Positions 44,017 to 53,370 of a DNA stretch of 64,000 bases are shown piece after piece. Every line of letters begins with the position of its first letter. Within the stretch, counting starts at the first letter, position 1. The DNA comes from CAIWHR01 sp963726775. Lineage in GTDB: Bacteria > Pseudomonadota > Gammaproteobacteria > Burkholderiales > Casimicrobiaceae. The notes under the pieces are model-generated. The model searched no databases, was not told the origin of the DNA, and saw only the letters and a program-made list of their open reading frames with translations. The stretch covers positions 62,001 through 126,000 of the forward strand of contig CAVSDL010000008.1 in assembly GCA_963726775.1 (NCBI GenBank). The letters run 5' to 3'. The translations under genes were made by a program, and so were the position numbers.

Positions 44017-44189
44017 TGCGCCACCCCCTGCACCGGAATGTCGTCCGGACCGGATAGGCGCGCTTCCTCGAGCACCGCTCGGCGGCGCGAACGAACCGCC
44101 AGGACCTCGGCGACGATGACGAACGCCGTCACGCCGTACGAGCCCCAGACATAGAAGCCGTAACCGCCCATTGCAAAGAATTCAGCCAC
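44013..44189 (-). CDS. ccmD: Haem exporter accessory protein CcmD
   Basis: CcmD is a small single-span protein that helps release holo-CcmE from CcmABC. From GTG 44189 the 58-aa product begins AEFFAMGGYGFYVWGSYGVT, the typical CcmD opening, then a hydrophobic span and SRRRAVLEEA. The stop overlaps the ccmE ATG (ATGA). A near-duplicate of its start region lies just upstream (44208-44228). Confidence 0.85.
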   Translation of the reverse strand: MAEFFAMGGYGFYVWGSYGVTAFVIVAEVLAVRSRRRAVLEEARLSGPDDIPVQGVAQ

Positions 44190-44228
44190 ATTGCCCTCAC
44201 GAAAAAATCAGCCACGATGCCCTCACGA
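44182..44228 (-). repeat. Tandem near-duplicate of the ccmD start region
   Basis: The 21-base segments 44182-44202 and 44208-44228 differ at two positions. Each holds a GAGGGCA ribosome-binding-like run and a GTGGCTGA start-like sequence. The upstream copy overlaps the ccmC stop; translation from its GTG would be in a different frame from ccmD. Confidence 0.6.
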
Positions 44229-44966
44229 TGCCCTGACTTCGGCGAGCGCGGCGACCCACGCGGCGCCGCGCTCACGTTCGACCAGGATCGTTCGCGCCCG
44301 GGCCAGAGCGATGGCAATCGCGTAGAACCACGCGGCGAACGACAGGATCAGCATCCCGGAAAGCATGATGGCCGCCATTTTCGGCGCGGCGGTCAGGCTC
44401 ACCGACGATCCCTGGTGGAGCGTGTTCCACCACTTGACGGAGTAATAGATGATCGGGACATTGATCGCGCCCGTGAGCGCCAGCACTGCGCACGCGCGGT
44501 CGGCACGGCGCGGGTCGTCGATCGCGTTGCGCAGTGCGATGATCCCGAGGTAGAGGAACAAGAGAATCAATTCCGAGGTCATGCGCGCATCCCACGCCCA
44601 GTACGTGCCCCACGTCGGGCGGCCCCATAGCGAGCCGGTCACGAGCGCGATGAACGTCATCAACGCGCCGGTGGGCGCCAGCGCCTGCGCCATCATTGCC
44701 GAAAGCCGGGTGTTGAACCCGAGCGCCAGGGCGCTCCAGAACGCCATCACCAGGTAGAGGAACATCGACATCCATGCCGCCGGCACATGGATGAAGATGA
44801 TCCGGTAGGAGTCGCCCTGCTGGAAATCGGTCGGCGCGACGACGAGACCGATGTAGACGCCGACCGCCGTCAGTACCGCTGCCGACCAGGCAAACCACGG
44901 AATCAATTTTCCGGCGACCGGGTAAAACGTCGCGGGGGACGCGTATTTGTACCAGTTGAAGGTCAT
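44223..44966 (-). CDS. ccmC: Haem exporter permease CcmC
   Basis: CcmC presents haem to CcmE. The 247-aa six-span protein starts at 44966 (TFNWYKYASPATFYPVAGKL). The WWD-type motif WGTYWAWDARMTSE is at 119-132 and the axial His candidates are H60 and H184 (both flanking it, as in the family). Confidence 0.94.
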   Translation of the reverse strand: MTFNWYKYASPATFYPVAGKLIPWFAWSAAVLTAVGVYIGLVVAPTDFQQGDSYRIIFIHVPAAWMSMFLYLVMAFWSALALGFNTRLSAMMAQALAPTGALMTFIALVTGSLWGRPTWGTYWAWDARMTSELILLFLYLGIIALRNAIDDPRRADRACAVLALTGAINVPIIYYSVKWWNTLHQGSSVSLTAAPKMAAIMLSGMLILSFAAWFYAIAIALARARTILVERERGAAWVAALAEVRAS

Positions 44967-44991
44967 CTTGGTGGTGTGAGCGCAGCGCGGG

Positions 44992-45705
44992 TCAGTCGAG
45001 TGCGATTCGGACGGCGGCCGCGGCGGCGAACGGCGCACCGACCACGGCGATGATTAACCCTGCGCCAAGCAGGGACAGATTGGCGGCGGCGCCGAGACCG
45101 GCCCGCATTGCGTCAACGGCCCCGGCGCCGAAGATCAGCACCGGAACATAAAGCGGCAGGATCAGAAGCGCGAGAAGGCTGCCGCCCGCACGCAGGCCCA
45201 ACGTGAGCGCGGCGCCGATCGCACCCAGCAGCGAAAGGATCGGCGTGCCGATCAGCAGCGCCGCGGTCAACACGGCAAGGGACTCACCGTCCATCGCATA
45301 CTGGACGCCCAGCAGTGGCGCCAGAAGCGCCACCGGCAGACCCGTGGTCAGCCAGTGCGAGAGTATTTTACCAGAAACGAGCGCTCCCAGCGGATAAGGC
45401 GACAACGCGATCTGCTCGAGCGTGCCGTCGGCGTAATCGCCGGCGAAGAGCCGGGGCAGCGATAGCAGCGACGCGAGGAGGGCCGCGACCCAAAGAACGC
45501 CGGGGCCCATGGTCGCGAGCAGCGTGCGCTCGGGAGTCGAGGCGAGGGGAAAGAGTGAAACCACGATCACATAGAACAGGAGTTGCACGCCGAGTTCCGC
45601 GCGCGAGCGCAAGGCGATCCGGAGGTCGCGCGCCAGCGCCCAGCCGATGCCGGGCAGAATGGCGCCGGACGCAGCGGAGACGGGAGCGGCGTGGGTGGGC
45701 AACAT
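44992..45705 (-). CDS. ccmB: Haem exporter permease CcmB
   Basis: CcmB is the second membrane subunit of CcmABCD. The 237-aa protein has six hydrophobic spans, with RDLRIALRSRAELGVQLLFY near the start and LFAGDYADGTLEQIALSPYP, a conserved family segment. It begins 2 bases after the ccmA stop, so translation is probably coupled. Confidence 0.93.
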   Translation of the reverse strand: MLPTHAAPVSAASGAILPGIGWALARDLRIALRSRAELGVQLLFYVIVVSLFPLASTPERTLLATMGPGVLWVAALLASLLSLPRLFAGDYADGTLEQIALSPYPLGALVSGKILSHWLTTGLPVALLAPLLGVQYAMDGESLAVLTAALLIGTPILSLLGAIGAALTLGLRAGGSLLALLILPLYVPVLIFGAGAVDAMRAGLGAAANLSLLGAGLIIAVVGAPFAAAAAVRIALD

Positions 45706-45707
45706 GT

Positions 45708-46322
45708 TCAGGACAGCATGATCGACCGTACGCGCGCCGGCGGAAGCCCCAACGGAGCGTGGGTCGCGGCCACGGCGAGGCCCCCGCTCTCCAGGTGGGC
45801 GGCGACCATCTCGGCAAGCATCTCGGTGCCGGCCGCGTCCAGTGCTGTCACCGGCTCATCGAGGATCCACAGCGGGCGATTCAGGAGCGCCAGGCGCGCG
45901 AGGCCGATGCGTCGCCTCTGCCCCTGCGACAAGACGCGCGCGGGCAGCGTTCGTTTCGACGCCAGCGCGACCGTGTCGAGCGCGCCGAGGATCGCATTGC
46001 GCGAAACCGCTTCACCCGCGAGAGCAACCAGGGCGGCGAGATTTTCCTCCGCACTGAGTTCGTCCTTCAGCGCGGGCGCATGCCCCGCGAACGCGATGGA
46101 CGCGCGCATCAAGGGGTCGAACGGCGCGACGGTTTCGCCGTTCCAGCGAACTTCGCCGGCTGCGGGCGCCGACAGGCCGGCCAGCATGCGCAACAAGGTT
46201 GTCTTGCCTGTACCGTTGGCACCCGTGACCACCAGCGCCTCGCCCGATCGCGCCTTGAATGACAACCCTTCGAACAGGCGCGCGTGGCCGCGGCGCGCGG
46301 CGAGTTCGTGGGCTTCGAGCAT
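45708..46322 (-). CDS. ccmA: Haem exporter ATPase CcmA
   Basis: CcmA energises release of holo-CcmE. The 204-aa ATPase starts at 46322 (LEAHELAARRGHARLFEGLS). Walker A GANGTGKTT is at 34-42, signature LSQGQ at 131-135 and Walker B LWILDEP follows at about 149. The short length and signature are typical. First gene of the ccm operon on this strand; the frame stays open upstream but without similarity. Confidence 0.94.
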   Translation of the reverse strand: MLEAHELAARRGHARLFEGLSFKARSGEALVVTGANGTGKTTLLRMLAGLSAPAAGEVRWNGETVAPFDPLMRASIAFAGHAPALKDELSAEENLAALVALAGEAVSRNAILGALDTVALASKRTLPARVLSQGQRRRIGLARLALLNRPLWILDEPVTALDAAGTEMLAEMVAAHLESGGLAVAATHAPLGLPPARVRSIMLS

Positions 46323-46674
46323 GGGCGGGCGCAGGGGTCCTGGTTGGGGTCGTTGCCGTGGGGGAGTCGAGCGCGCGGAGAACGACGGCGCGCCGATGCG
46401 AAGGGCGGCCACAATTATAGCGGACGCCCTCTGGCGTGCCCGTAGCCAGGCCCGATCCGACGGCACCGGCGCGACCGTTCGGGCGGCATCGGGAGTGCGA
46501 TCCGCAGCGCGCGACCGGGCGGCGCTTGCGATCCAGCTCGCCAACTCGGACAAGCAGGCGCCGGCGTCGGCGATCGGCTTCCAGGATAGCTTTCCCGCCG
46601 GCATGATCCTTGTAGCGGGGGCTGCAGGACCCGCCCTGCGAACTCGGCCGGCCCATCGCTATGCGCCGTACGTT
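46323..46674. other. Gene-free spacer between prolyl oligopeptidase and ccmA
   Basis: This 352-base stretch has no convincing reading frame. It carries the -10-like site at 46414-46419, which would serve ccmA, and little else that can be recognised. Confidence 0.6.
46414..46419 (-). promoter_or_regulatory. -10 element candidate for the ccm operon
   Basis: A perfect TATAAT on the minus strand (46419-46414) stands out in this GC-rich spacer, about 92 bases before the ccmA start. No good -35 box is found at 16-18 bases, so an activator or a weak promoter is possible. Confidence 0.45.
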
Positions 46675-48825
46675 TTACGGCGCTTTCACCGGCCCCGCGA
46701 TGCCGAGCTGATCGACGAGGAACGTGTACACGTCGGCCTCCTTCTCGATCTCGCTGGACAACGCCGTGCCGATTCCGTGCCCCGCTTCGGCGTCCGTACG
46801 CAGCAGGATCGGATAGCCTGATGCGCTGGCCGCCTGCAGGCGCGCCGCCATCTTGCGCGACTCGTACGGCGCGACGCGCCCGTCGTTGTCGCCCGCCGTG
46901 AGCAGCACCGCCGGGTATTTCACGCCGTCCTTGATGCGCAGCAGCGGCGAATAGTCGTACAGCGCCTTGAACTGGGCCGGGTCCTTCGTGCTGCCGAACT
47001 CCGTGACGTTGAACTCGCCGTTCGGCTGCGTTTCCCAGCGCAGCGTATCGTAGATGCCTACTTCGCTGACAACGGCGCGCATCGCCTCGGGGTGCTGCGT
47101 CAACGCGGCGCCCATCGTCAACCCGCCGTTGCTTCCGCCCATGATGGCGAGCCGCTCGGGACTCGTGAATTTGCGTTCGACGAGCATTTGCAGGCAAGCA
47201 GCAAAGTCATCGAAGACGTTTTGCTTGCGCGTCAGCTTGCCGGCCTCGTGCCACGCCTCGCCGTATTCGCCGCCGCCCCGAATGCCGGCGAGAGCGAACA
47301 CGCCGCCGTAGTCGAGCCAGAGCCGGTACAAGCGGTTGAAGTACGGGATCATGCTGATGCCATAACCCCCGTAGGCGTAAAGGAGGGTCGGATGCGTGCC
47401 GTCCAGCTTGATGTTCTTCGCGTGCAGGATCATCACGGGAACGCGCGTTCCGTCCTTCGATATTGCAAATCCGCGCTCGACCGCCGCGTCGTCCAGGTTG
47501 AACGGCGGCTTGCCGTTGAGCGCCGTCTCGGCGAGACGATTCGCGCGCGCGTCGTAGCGATAGCGAGTGGCCGGCGTGACGAAGCTCATCACGCGCACGA
47601 GGACATTGTCGCCGTCGAGGAGGGTGCCGACACTCGTGTCCGACAAGGGTTCGGCAGGCAGAACACCGAGGGCCGCACCGCGCAGGTCGAACATCCTTAC
47701 CTGCGACGGGCCGCCGTCGCGATACTGCACATACAGGCGAGATCGTGCGACCGTCACGCTATCGGCGGACAGCGAGGACTCGGGCACGACGACGCGCGCG
47801 CGCTCGAGCCGCGCGTCGGCCAGCGGGATGGCGAGAATGCGTCCCAGTGGCGCGTCCTTGACCGAGCGCGCATAGAGATTGCCGTCCTGTCCTATGCTCA
47901 TCTGCTTGACGCCATCGGTGAAGTCGGCGACCCGTGTCCACGTCCCGCGTGACCGTTTGAGGTAATAGGCGATCTCGCCGCCGTCGCCGTTTCTCACTTG
48001 CGCCAGCACGTCGCGGCCATCCTTGCTTCCCGCCAATTCGATCTCCGCGATCCGCGGGAACTCGCGACCGATCACATACGCATCGGCCGCGACGGGCATG
48101 CCGAGCCGGTGGAACCACACCGTCTGATAGAAGTGGCGATCCGCCTCCGATTGCTCGTTGTCACCCGGATACCGCGTGTAGTAGAAGCCCTTGCTGTCCG
48201 CCGCCCATTCGATGCTGCCGCCCGCCGTGGGGTACGTCACGCGCGGCACGATGTCGGGGAGGCGCTTGCCGGTCGCCACTTCGTAAACATAGGCCGTCCC
48301 GTCTTCGCTGCCGTCCTTCGACAGCGACAACGCAACGTATTTGCCGTCGTACGACGGCGAGTAGAAGTCGATCGTCGTCCGGCCACTGGGGTCGAGGACC
48401 GTGGGGTCGAGCACCACACGCTCCTTGTCTGCATCGAGCGAGGCCGGAATGACGACGAGCGCCGGCTGATTCTTCGGCGGCGCGACCTTCAGCGCGAACG
48501 CGACGCCGCCTCGATACTTGATGTCGTATCGGGAAACGGTCTTCGCGCCCAGGAGTTCTCCGACGCGTCGCGCGATTTCCTTCCGCTGCGGACTGGCGTC
48601 CAGAAGCTTCCGCGTCAGCGCGTTTTCGTCGCGCACCCACGCCTTCACCACGGGCGACGCGTCGTCCTCCATCCACCGGTAGTCGTCGACGACCGTGACG
48701 CCGTGAAAGGTCTCGGCGACCGGGACCTTGGCCGCTGGCGGATAGGTCGGCATTCCGTCGGCGGCTGCCGCCGGACCCGCGAACGCGAGCGTGCCGAAAA
48801 AAGCGAAGCGTGCGAATGGTTGCAT
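46675..48825 (-). CDS. Prolyl oligopeptidase (S9A family), exported
   Basis: A 716-aa serine peptidase cleaving after proline in short peptides. The start at 48825 gives a signal peptide ending near GPAAAADG. A beta-propeller fills about residues 90-420 (PALVVIPASLDADKERVVLD at its start). The alpha/beta-hydrolase part has the nucleophile S565 in GGSNGG, D648 in GDNDGRV and H683 in AGHG. YAYGGYGISMIPYFN is the family oxyanion region. It is probably periplasmic, unlike the cytosolic mammalian enzyme. Confidence 0.92.
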   Translation of the reverse strand: MQPFARFAFFGTLAFAGPAAAADGMPTYPPAAKVPVAETFHGVTVVDDYRWMEDDASPVVKAWVRDENALTRKLLDASPQRKEIARRVGELLGAKTVSRYDIKYRGGVAFALKVAPPKNQPALVVIPASLDADKERVVLDPTVLDPSGRTTIDFYSPSYDGKYVALSLSKDGSEDGTAYVYEVATGKRLPDIVPRVTYPTAGGSIEWAADSKGFYYTRYPGDNEQSEADRHFYQTVWFHRLGMPVAADAYVIGREFPRIAEIELAGSKDGRDVLAQVRNGDGGEIAYYLKRSRGTWTRVADFTDGVKQMSIGQDGNLYARSVKDAPLGRILAIPLADARLERARVVVPESSLSADSVTVARSRLYVQYRDGGPSQVRMFDLRGAALGVLPAEPLSDTSVGTLLDGDNVLVRVMSFVTPATRYRYDARANRLAETALNGKPPFNLDDAAVERGFAISKDGTRVPVMILHAKNIKLDGTHPTLLYAYGGYGISMIPYFNRLYRLWLDYGGVFALAGIRGGGEYGEAWHEAGKLTRKQNVFDDFAACLQMLVERKFTSPERLAIMGGSNGGLTMGAALTQHPEAMRAVVSEVGIYDTLRWETQPNGEFNVTEFGSTKDPAQFKALYDYSPLLRIKDGVKYPAVLLTAGDNDGRVAPYESRKMAARLQAASASGYPILLRTDAEAGHGIGTALSSEIEKEADVYTFLVDQLGIAGPVKAP

Positions 48826-48911
48826 GGATATCGCGTCCCCGAATTTGGAACGCGCAACGCTACACGAAGCCCGGCGGCTTGAACAGCGGTCAAGCGCGCG
48901 CCGGCGCCGGG

Positions 48912-49703
48912 TCACCAGGAGTTTCGAAGTTCGCGGAGCTTCAGGAACACGGCGCGCGGGTCAGGCTTCTCGGGCAGATCGGGAAAAGCTTCGCGCAATT
49001 TCGCGATCACCGTGGGGCTTTCCAGGCGAAAGAACGTGTTGACCTGCATTTCGACTTCAAGCGTCGTGACAAAGGCGCTATCAGGGTCGTGATCCGTGAG
49101 CCTTTCGAGCATCTCCAGTGCGCTCTTGTTGTCGGGCTCGCGATTCAACGTGAAACGCAAGTTGTTTTCCATGTAATCGTGGCCCGGATAAATCAATGTC
49201 GAAGGGGGCAGCTTGGCGAGCTGCCCGGAAAAGGTCCTGTAGAGCTCGGCCGGATGGCCGCCGTTATGGCAATTCCCGGCGCCGGCGTTGAACAGCGTAT
49301 CTCCGCACAAGAGTGCCGGCTGGTCGGTGTGCGACAGCAAGCACACGTGACTCATGGTGTGGCCTGGCGTGTCCAGCACTTCGAGCTCCACCGTCCTGCC
49401 CACTTTCACGACATCCCCCGCGCCCAAGCCCCGGGCCATATCGGGGATCTTGTCCCTGGCGTTCCTGTGCGCCAGGATCCTGGCTCCGGTTTTCCGGACC
49501 ATGGGCTCGTTCCCGCCCGTATGGTCGCGGTGTTCGTGGGTGTTCAGGATCTGGGTGATATTCCAGCCCGCTTCCGTGGCGAACTTCAGGCATTTCTCGT
49601 GGTCGAGGGGATCGACTGCAAGGGCCTCGCCGGTTTCGTGGCAGGCGATGAGGTAGTTGAAATTGCGGTAGGCGTTGGCAGTCCAAATCTGTTTGACGAT
49701 CAT
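48912..49703 (-). CDS. Hydroxyacylglutathione hydrolase-like metallo-beta-lactamase-fold enzyme
   Basis: A 263-aa glyoxalase II-like hydrolase. Metal ligands are H56, H58, D60, H61 (THEHRDHTGG), H115 (TPGHTMSH), D135 (LLCGDTLFNAGAG) and H175 (YPGHDY). The C-terminal VFLKLRELRNSW resembles the glutathione-contact tail of GloB. GloB would hydrolyse S-lactoylglutathione from methylglyoxal detoxification; the odd CHNGGH insertion leaves room for a related thioester or persulfide substrate. Start at 49703; an in-frame ATG 11 codons upstream is the alternative. Confidence 0.8.
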   Translation of the reverse strand: MIVKQIWTANAYRNFNYLIACHETGEALAVDPLDHEKCLKFATEAGWNITQILNTHEHRDHTGGNEPMVRKTGARILAHRNARDKIPDMARGLGAGDVVKVGRTVELEVLDTPGHTMSHVCLLSHTDQPALLCGDTLFNAGAGNCHNGGHPAELYRTFSGQLAKLPPSTLIYPGHDYMENNLRFTLNREPDNKSALEMLERLTDHDPDSAFVTTLEVEMQVNTFFRLESPTVIAKLREAFPDLPEKPDPRAVFLKLRELRNSW

Positions 49704-49815
49704 GGCATCATCCGGGGTCGGTCGGCCTTTGGGCAATGATAGCGCCGGAACAGGCCGCGCTGCGGAAACCCATCCTTCGGCGCCGGTGCATCATCCGGCG
49801 GCGCGCTCGCCCGCG

Positions 49816-50664
49816 CTATGTCGCGTCCTGCAGGCGCAACCTGCGGGCGGCGTCCTCGAAGCGTGCGTCGTCGATTTCCCGCATTACGCTATCGAGATCG
49901 ACTTCCTTCTCGGCGCGCGCGAAGCGGCCGGTGAGCGGCGTGTCCGGCTGCAGAGCTCCGGCCTCGAACAGCGCCCAGATCTCCTGGCCGTAGTCGGTGG
50001 CCAGCAATTCGGGCGCGTAGCGGCCAAAGTAACCGCGCAGGTTGGCCACATCGCGCTCGAGGATCTTCGGCGCGTGATTGTTGCCGGCCGCATCCACCGC
50101 CTGCGGCAGATCGATGATCACCGGGCCGTCGCTGCCGAGCAGGATGTTGTATTCGCTGAGGTCGCCATGCACGACGCCGGCGCACAGCGTCCGCACGACT
50201 TCGCGGATCAGGCACTGGTGATGCGTGCGCGCCATCTCCGGCGTGAACTCGAGATCGTTGAGGCGCGGGGCCGCCTCGCCGTGTTCATCGGTGACGAGCT
50301 CCATCAGCAGCACACCTTCGTGGAAGTTGTAGGGCTTCGGCACGCGCACGCCGGCCGCGGCCAGCCGGTATAGCGCATCGACTTCCGCGTTCTGCCACGC
50401 GTCTTCGGCAGCCTTGCGCCCGAAGCGGGTGCCTTTGGCCATCGCGCGAGCCTGACGCGTGTTCTTCGTCTTGCGGTTTTCGGTGTAGTCGACCGCCTGC
50501 CGAAAGCTGCGCTTGTCGGCTTCCTTGTAGACCTTGGCGCAGCGTGTCTCACCTCCGCATCGCACGACGAAGACCATCGCTTCCTTGCCGCTCATCAATT
50601 GCCGCACGACGCCGTCGATCAGGCCTTCCTCGAGCAAAGGCTGGAGTCTCTTGGGTATTTTCAT
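49816..50664 (-). CDS. RIO-type serine/threonine protein kinase
   Basis: A 282-aa atypical protein kinase of the RIO1 group. The ATP-site Lys is K44 (CAKVYKEADKRSFRQAVDY, with the RIO flexible loop following), the catalytic motif VVHGDLSEYNILL has D168 and N173, and the metal Asp is D185 (VIIDLPQAVD). RIO1 matures 40S subunits in eukaryotes; the role of bacterial members is poorly known. Start at 50664 by similarity to the family; a frame extends upstream to 50721. Confidence 0.88.
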   Translation of the reverse strand: MKIPKRLQPLLEEGLIDGVVRQLMSGKEAMVFVVRCGGETRCAKVYKEADKRSFRQAVDYTENRKTKNTRQARAMAKGTRFGRKAAEDAWQNAEVDALYRLAAAGVRVPKPYNFHEGVLLMELVTDEHGEAAPRLNDLEFTPEMARTHHQCLIREVVRTLCAGVVHGDLSEYNILLGSDGPVIIDLPQAVDAAGNNHAPKILERDVANLRGYFGRYAPELLATDYGQEIWALFEAGALQPDTPLTGRFARAEKEVDLDSVMREIDDARFEDAARRLRLQDAT

Positions 50665-51586
50665 GGAAGCGGTTCGGCGTCTATCGGGTGTGGCGATCGA
50701 GGTGTCCACCGACCGCTCCACAACAATCGTCCCTCGCGGGCAGTTCGGCGGATCGATCGCCGTCGGCAGCAGCCCGCCGACGGACCCGCCATCGGCGGCG
50801 CAGGGCGGCCCGACAATCGTGGGTCGGATCGCGAGGGTTTGTTTGCCGCGGCAATGCGCGGCGGCATCTGCAGAGGCGGGATGCCGAGCACCTCTTGCGA
50901 AAACCTGTCACGCCACGCGGCGCGACATCCATGCGCGCAGTGGAGCGTCCCTGCACGGTCTTCAGTGCTTATACACGATATCGCGGGGTCCGATGGGAAC
51001 GACGTTGCCACAGGTCGAGTCGAATTCGCGGCCGGCATTCCGAAGCTGTCGACCGCAATGCCCTGAAGGGCAGCGCTTCGAAGCGGACAAGCCGATCCGA
51101 TTCGCAATGACGTCAGCACGCTTCCGGACTTCTGCAATCAGGAGCTGTTCGACTCCCCTTCAACATTCCTGGCGACCGCCACATCAGGCTGAAGATCGAG
51201 GTCGCGATTCGTCCGCGCGGCCGGCGGGATTGTCGCGCTGGGCGAGGCGAGCGTGCACGGTGGGAATGTCGATGACGAAGGCGATGATCCGCCTCGCGCC
51301 CCCGCACTTCGGGCACAGGAGCGCGAACAACGCGCAAGTGCGGGCAAGCAGCATTGTCCAGGCATTGCGGAGCGCGCGGCGACGGCGCTGTCGGACTTTT
51401 TTACACCCGCCTTGATCCGGCCCGAGGGAGGTCATCTAAGTATTTGTTTTGTAATGCTCTGCTTCGATGGGTCCGGAATTTGCGTGGGTTACTCACGATA
51501 AAGCAGGACCCCGGCTGCAGCGCGCATCGAGATGCTGCATCGAACCAGGATCATGTCTGGCCGCATCGGCTAGAGGACACCAAAAT
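50665..51586. other. Long gene-poor region with a transposase relic
   Basis: These 922 bases between the divergent RIO kinase and PEP-CTERM genes hold no convincing intact gene. The only recognised content is the IS91-type relic at 51226-51360. Base composition drops in GC around 51405-51455. Other open frames lack codon bias or similarity. Confidence 0.6.
51226..51360 (-). mobile_element. Relic of an IS91-family transposase C-terminus
   Basis: The minus-strand reading WTMLLARTCALFALLCPKCG then GARRIIAFVIDIPTV closely resembles the end of IS91-type Y2 transposases, where WAxLLARIYEVFPLxCPxCG and xMRIIAFITD are usual. Nothing upstream resembles the catalytic core, and after the match the frame drifts to a stop. 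It is a short decayed fragment marking a past insertion. Confidence 0.65.
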
Positions 51587-52657
51587 ATGACCAGCAAACT
51601 TGCAACGCTTCTCGGAAGTCTGGGTCTGTTCGCGGCGATGTCGAACGCGGGCGCAGTGGTCACGTTCACTCCGTTCGTGACCGCGTCCGATTTGAGCACT
51701 GCGCTTTCCAATACCTCTACGATCGGCTTTGCCTTTGCGGGCGACAAGTTCGTCGGCTCGGTCTATTTCGGTACGAACAATAATCAGCTTTACCAGACCA
51801 ATCTGAACGGCGGCGGCGTTACCACCTTCGGCGCACCGATCGTCGGTGCTTCTGGCGAAATCTATGTTTCAAGTTCGCTGGGGCTTGGCGGATTTGGCTT
51901 GCGCGATGTTTTTGCTGGGCCGGAGGGGATAGGGACAGTGTACAAATTCAATAACAACGGCAGCGGTCAGGTCGCCTTCACGACCGGGCTGGTCGGTGGC
52001 GTGCGCAGCATCGCATTCGACCCCTATGGTCTCTACGGTAGCAACATGATCGTCGCAACCAACGCCGGAAGGATCTACTCGGTCGACAGCGGAGGAACTG
52101 CCACGCTCCTCGCAATTACCGGCGAGGACACCGAGGGCCTGAGCTTTGCGCCGCAGGCTTTCGGCCCAGTCCCGGCTGGAACACTGGTCGTCGCATCAGA
52201 GGGAAGCGGCAGCCTTCGCGCCATTACTCCAGGCGGGACGATGTCTCTCATCACGACGATTGGTTCTGCTGAAATGGTGAGTTTTGTGCCGCTCAATCTG
52301 GGCATCAGTGGCAATCCGCTGGAGGGCTTCTACGCGGCCAACTATAGCCTGGACGTGATCAAAGCTCCGGCGAGCGACTTCCTCCCCTACGTCGGCGACA
52401 TGATCGTTACCGGCGAGACCACCCATCAGGTATGGGACGTCAAGTGGAATGGCGCGAGCTTTGTTTCGACGCAAATCGCCACGTTTCCCAACCAGCCGGA
52501 AGATGGCATCTTCCTGACGGCGGCGATCCTGAATCCGGCATGCGAGCTGACCAACACATGTACTGGCCGCGTCCCAGAGCCCGGTGAAATTCCGCTCATT
52601 GCCGCGGCGATGGGCGCACTGGCGTGGGCGCGTCGCCGCCGGCGCATTTCCGGATGA
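51587..52657 (+). CDS. PEP-CTERM sorting domain protein
   Basis: A 356-aa exported protein. The start at 51587 gives a signal peptide (LATLLGSLGLFAAMSNAGA). The body is Gly/Ser/Thr/Asn-rich with beta-propeller-like repeats (GGVRSIAFDPYGLYGSNMIV and AGRIYSVDSGGTATLL). The C-terminus VPEPGEIPLIAAAMGALAW with RRRRR is a canonical PEP-CTERM tripartite signal, so processing by an exosortase and surface delivery are expected. The exosortase is not in the window. Confidence 0.85.
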   Translation: MTSKLATLLGSLGLFAAMSNAGAVVTFTPFVTASDLSTALSNTSTIGFAFAGDKFVGSVYFGTNNNQLYQTNLNGGGVTTFGAPIVGASGEIYVSSSLGLGGFGLRDVFAGPEGIGTVYKFNNNGSGQVAFTTGLVGGVRSIAFDPYGLYGSNMIVATNAGRIYSVDSGGTATLLAITGEDTEGLSFAPQAFGPVPAGTLVVASEGSGSLRAITPGGTMSLITTIGSAEMVSFVPLNLGISGNPLEGFYAANYSLDVIKAPASDFLPYVGDMIVTGETTHQVWDVKWNGASFVSTQIATFPNQPEDGIFLTAAILNPACELTNTCTGRVPEPGEIPLIAAAMGALAWARRRRRISG

Positions 52658-53370
52658 TCGGCTGCCGGGGCCCGGCTTAGTCGATCGGTCTCGGCTGCGC
52701 GGCGCCGTCGCGCACTCTTTTCGCACTCGAAGGTCGCGGCGACTCCCTGGTCGCCGCCGATGCATCTTGCCACCCGTGCATAGCGGCGCGCATGCGAGCG
52801 CTTGGCTACCAGGCGTTGCGCTGATCGAATGCGTAGGCGGGTGCGGACTGCGTCGGCAGGTGTTCTCCACTGCGAATGAGAGTTGCGGCGCCCCGTCACC
52901 GCGACACGCGACCGTACGCCTTTCGGCAGAGTAACTGACCGGAGCGGGTGAAGATCGCCGATCGCCAACGACGCGAATCGACTCAAGGCCGGCGGTTGGC
53001 TCGGATCCGGTCCCGGGGCCGCAATCGCCTTGCGCATTCTGTCACGGACAGGATGCGCCGCGCGCTCGCTTGAAGCGAGCTGCAATTAGCTACGTCCGTC
53101 ATTTCGAGCGCGTCAGCCCGTGCCGGATATCCATGCGCGCCCGCGAGATGCGCCGGCACGGCCTGGACTGTCATCCGGACCTCGTCTTGGCGTCCCCCAC
53201 CGACTCGGGCGACGAATCTGCCGGCTCGCGCTGCACTGCGGTATCGCGATCTTCTTGATCTGCACCAAGGTCTGGCCTGCGCGCCGACCCAACAATGGAT
53301 GCCTCGCGTCCGGGGTGCGAGCGGGCACGCCTGCCCGACCGTCGCGCCGGACGCCACTGGAGACCTGCCT
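52658..53370. other. Gene-free region between the PEP-CTERM and por genes
   Basis: No convincing gene is seen in these 713 bases. A perfect palindrome GCTCGCTT G AAGCGAGC lies at 53064-53080 and could be a terminator stem or protein site. No clear promoter for the por genes could be fixed. Confidence 0.55.
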
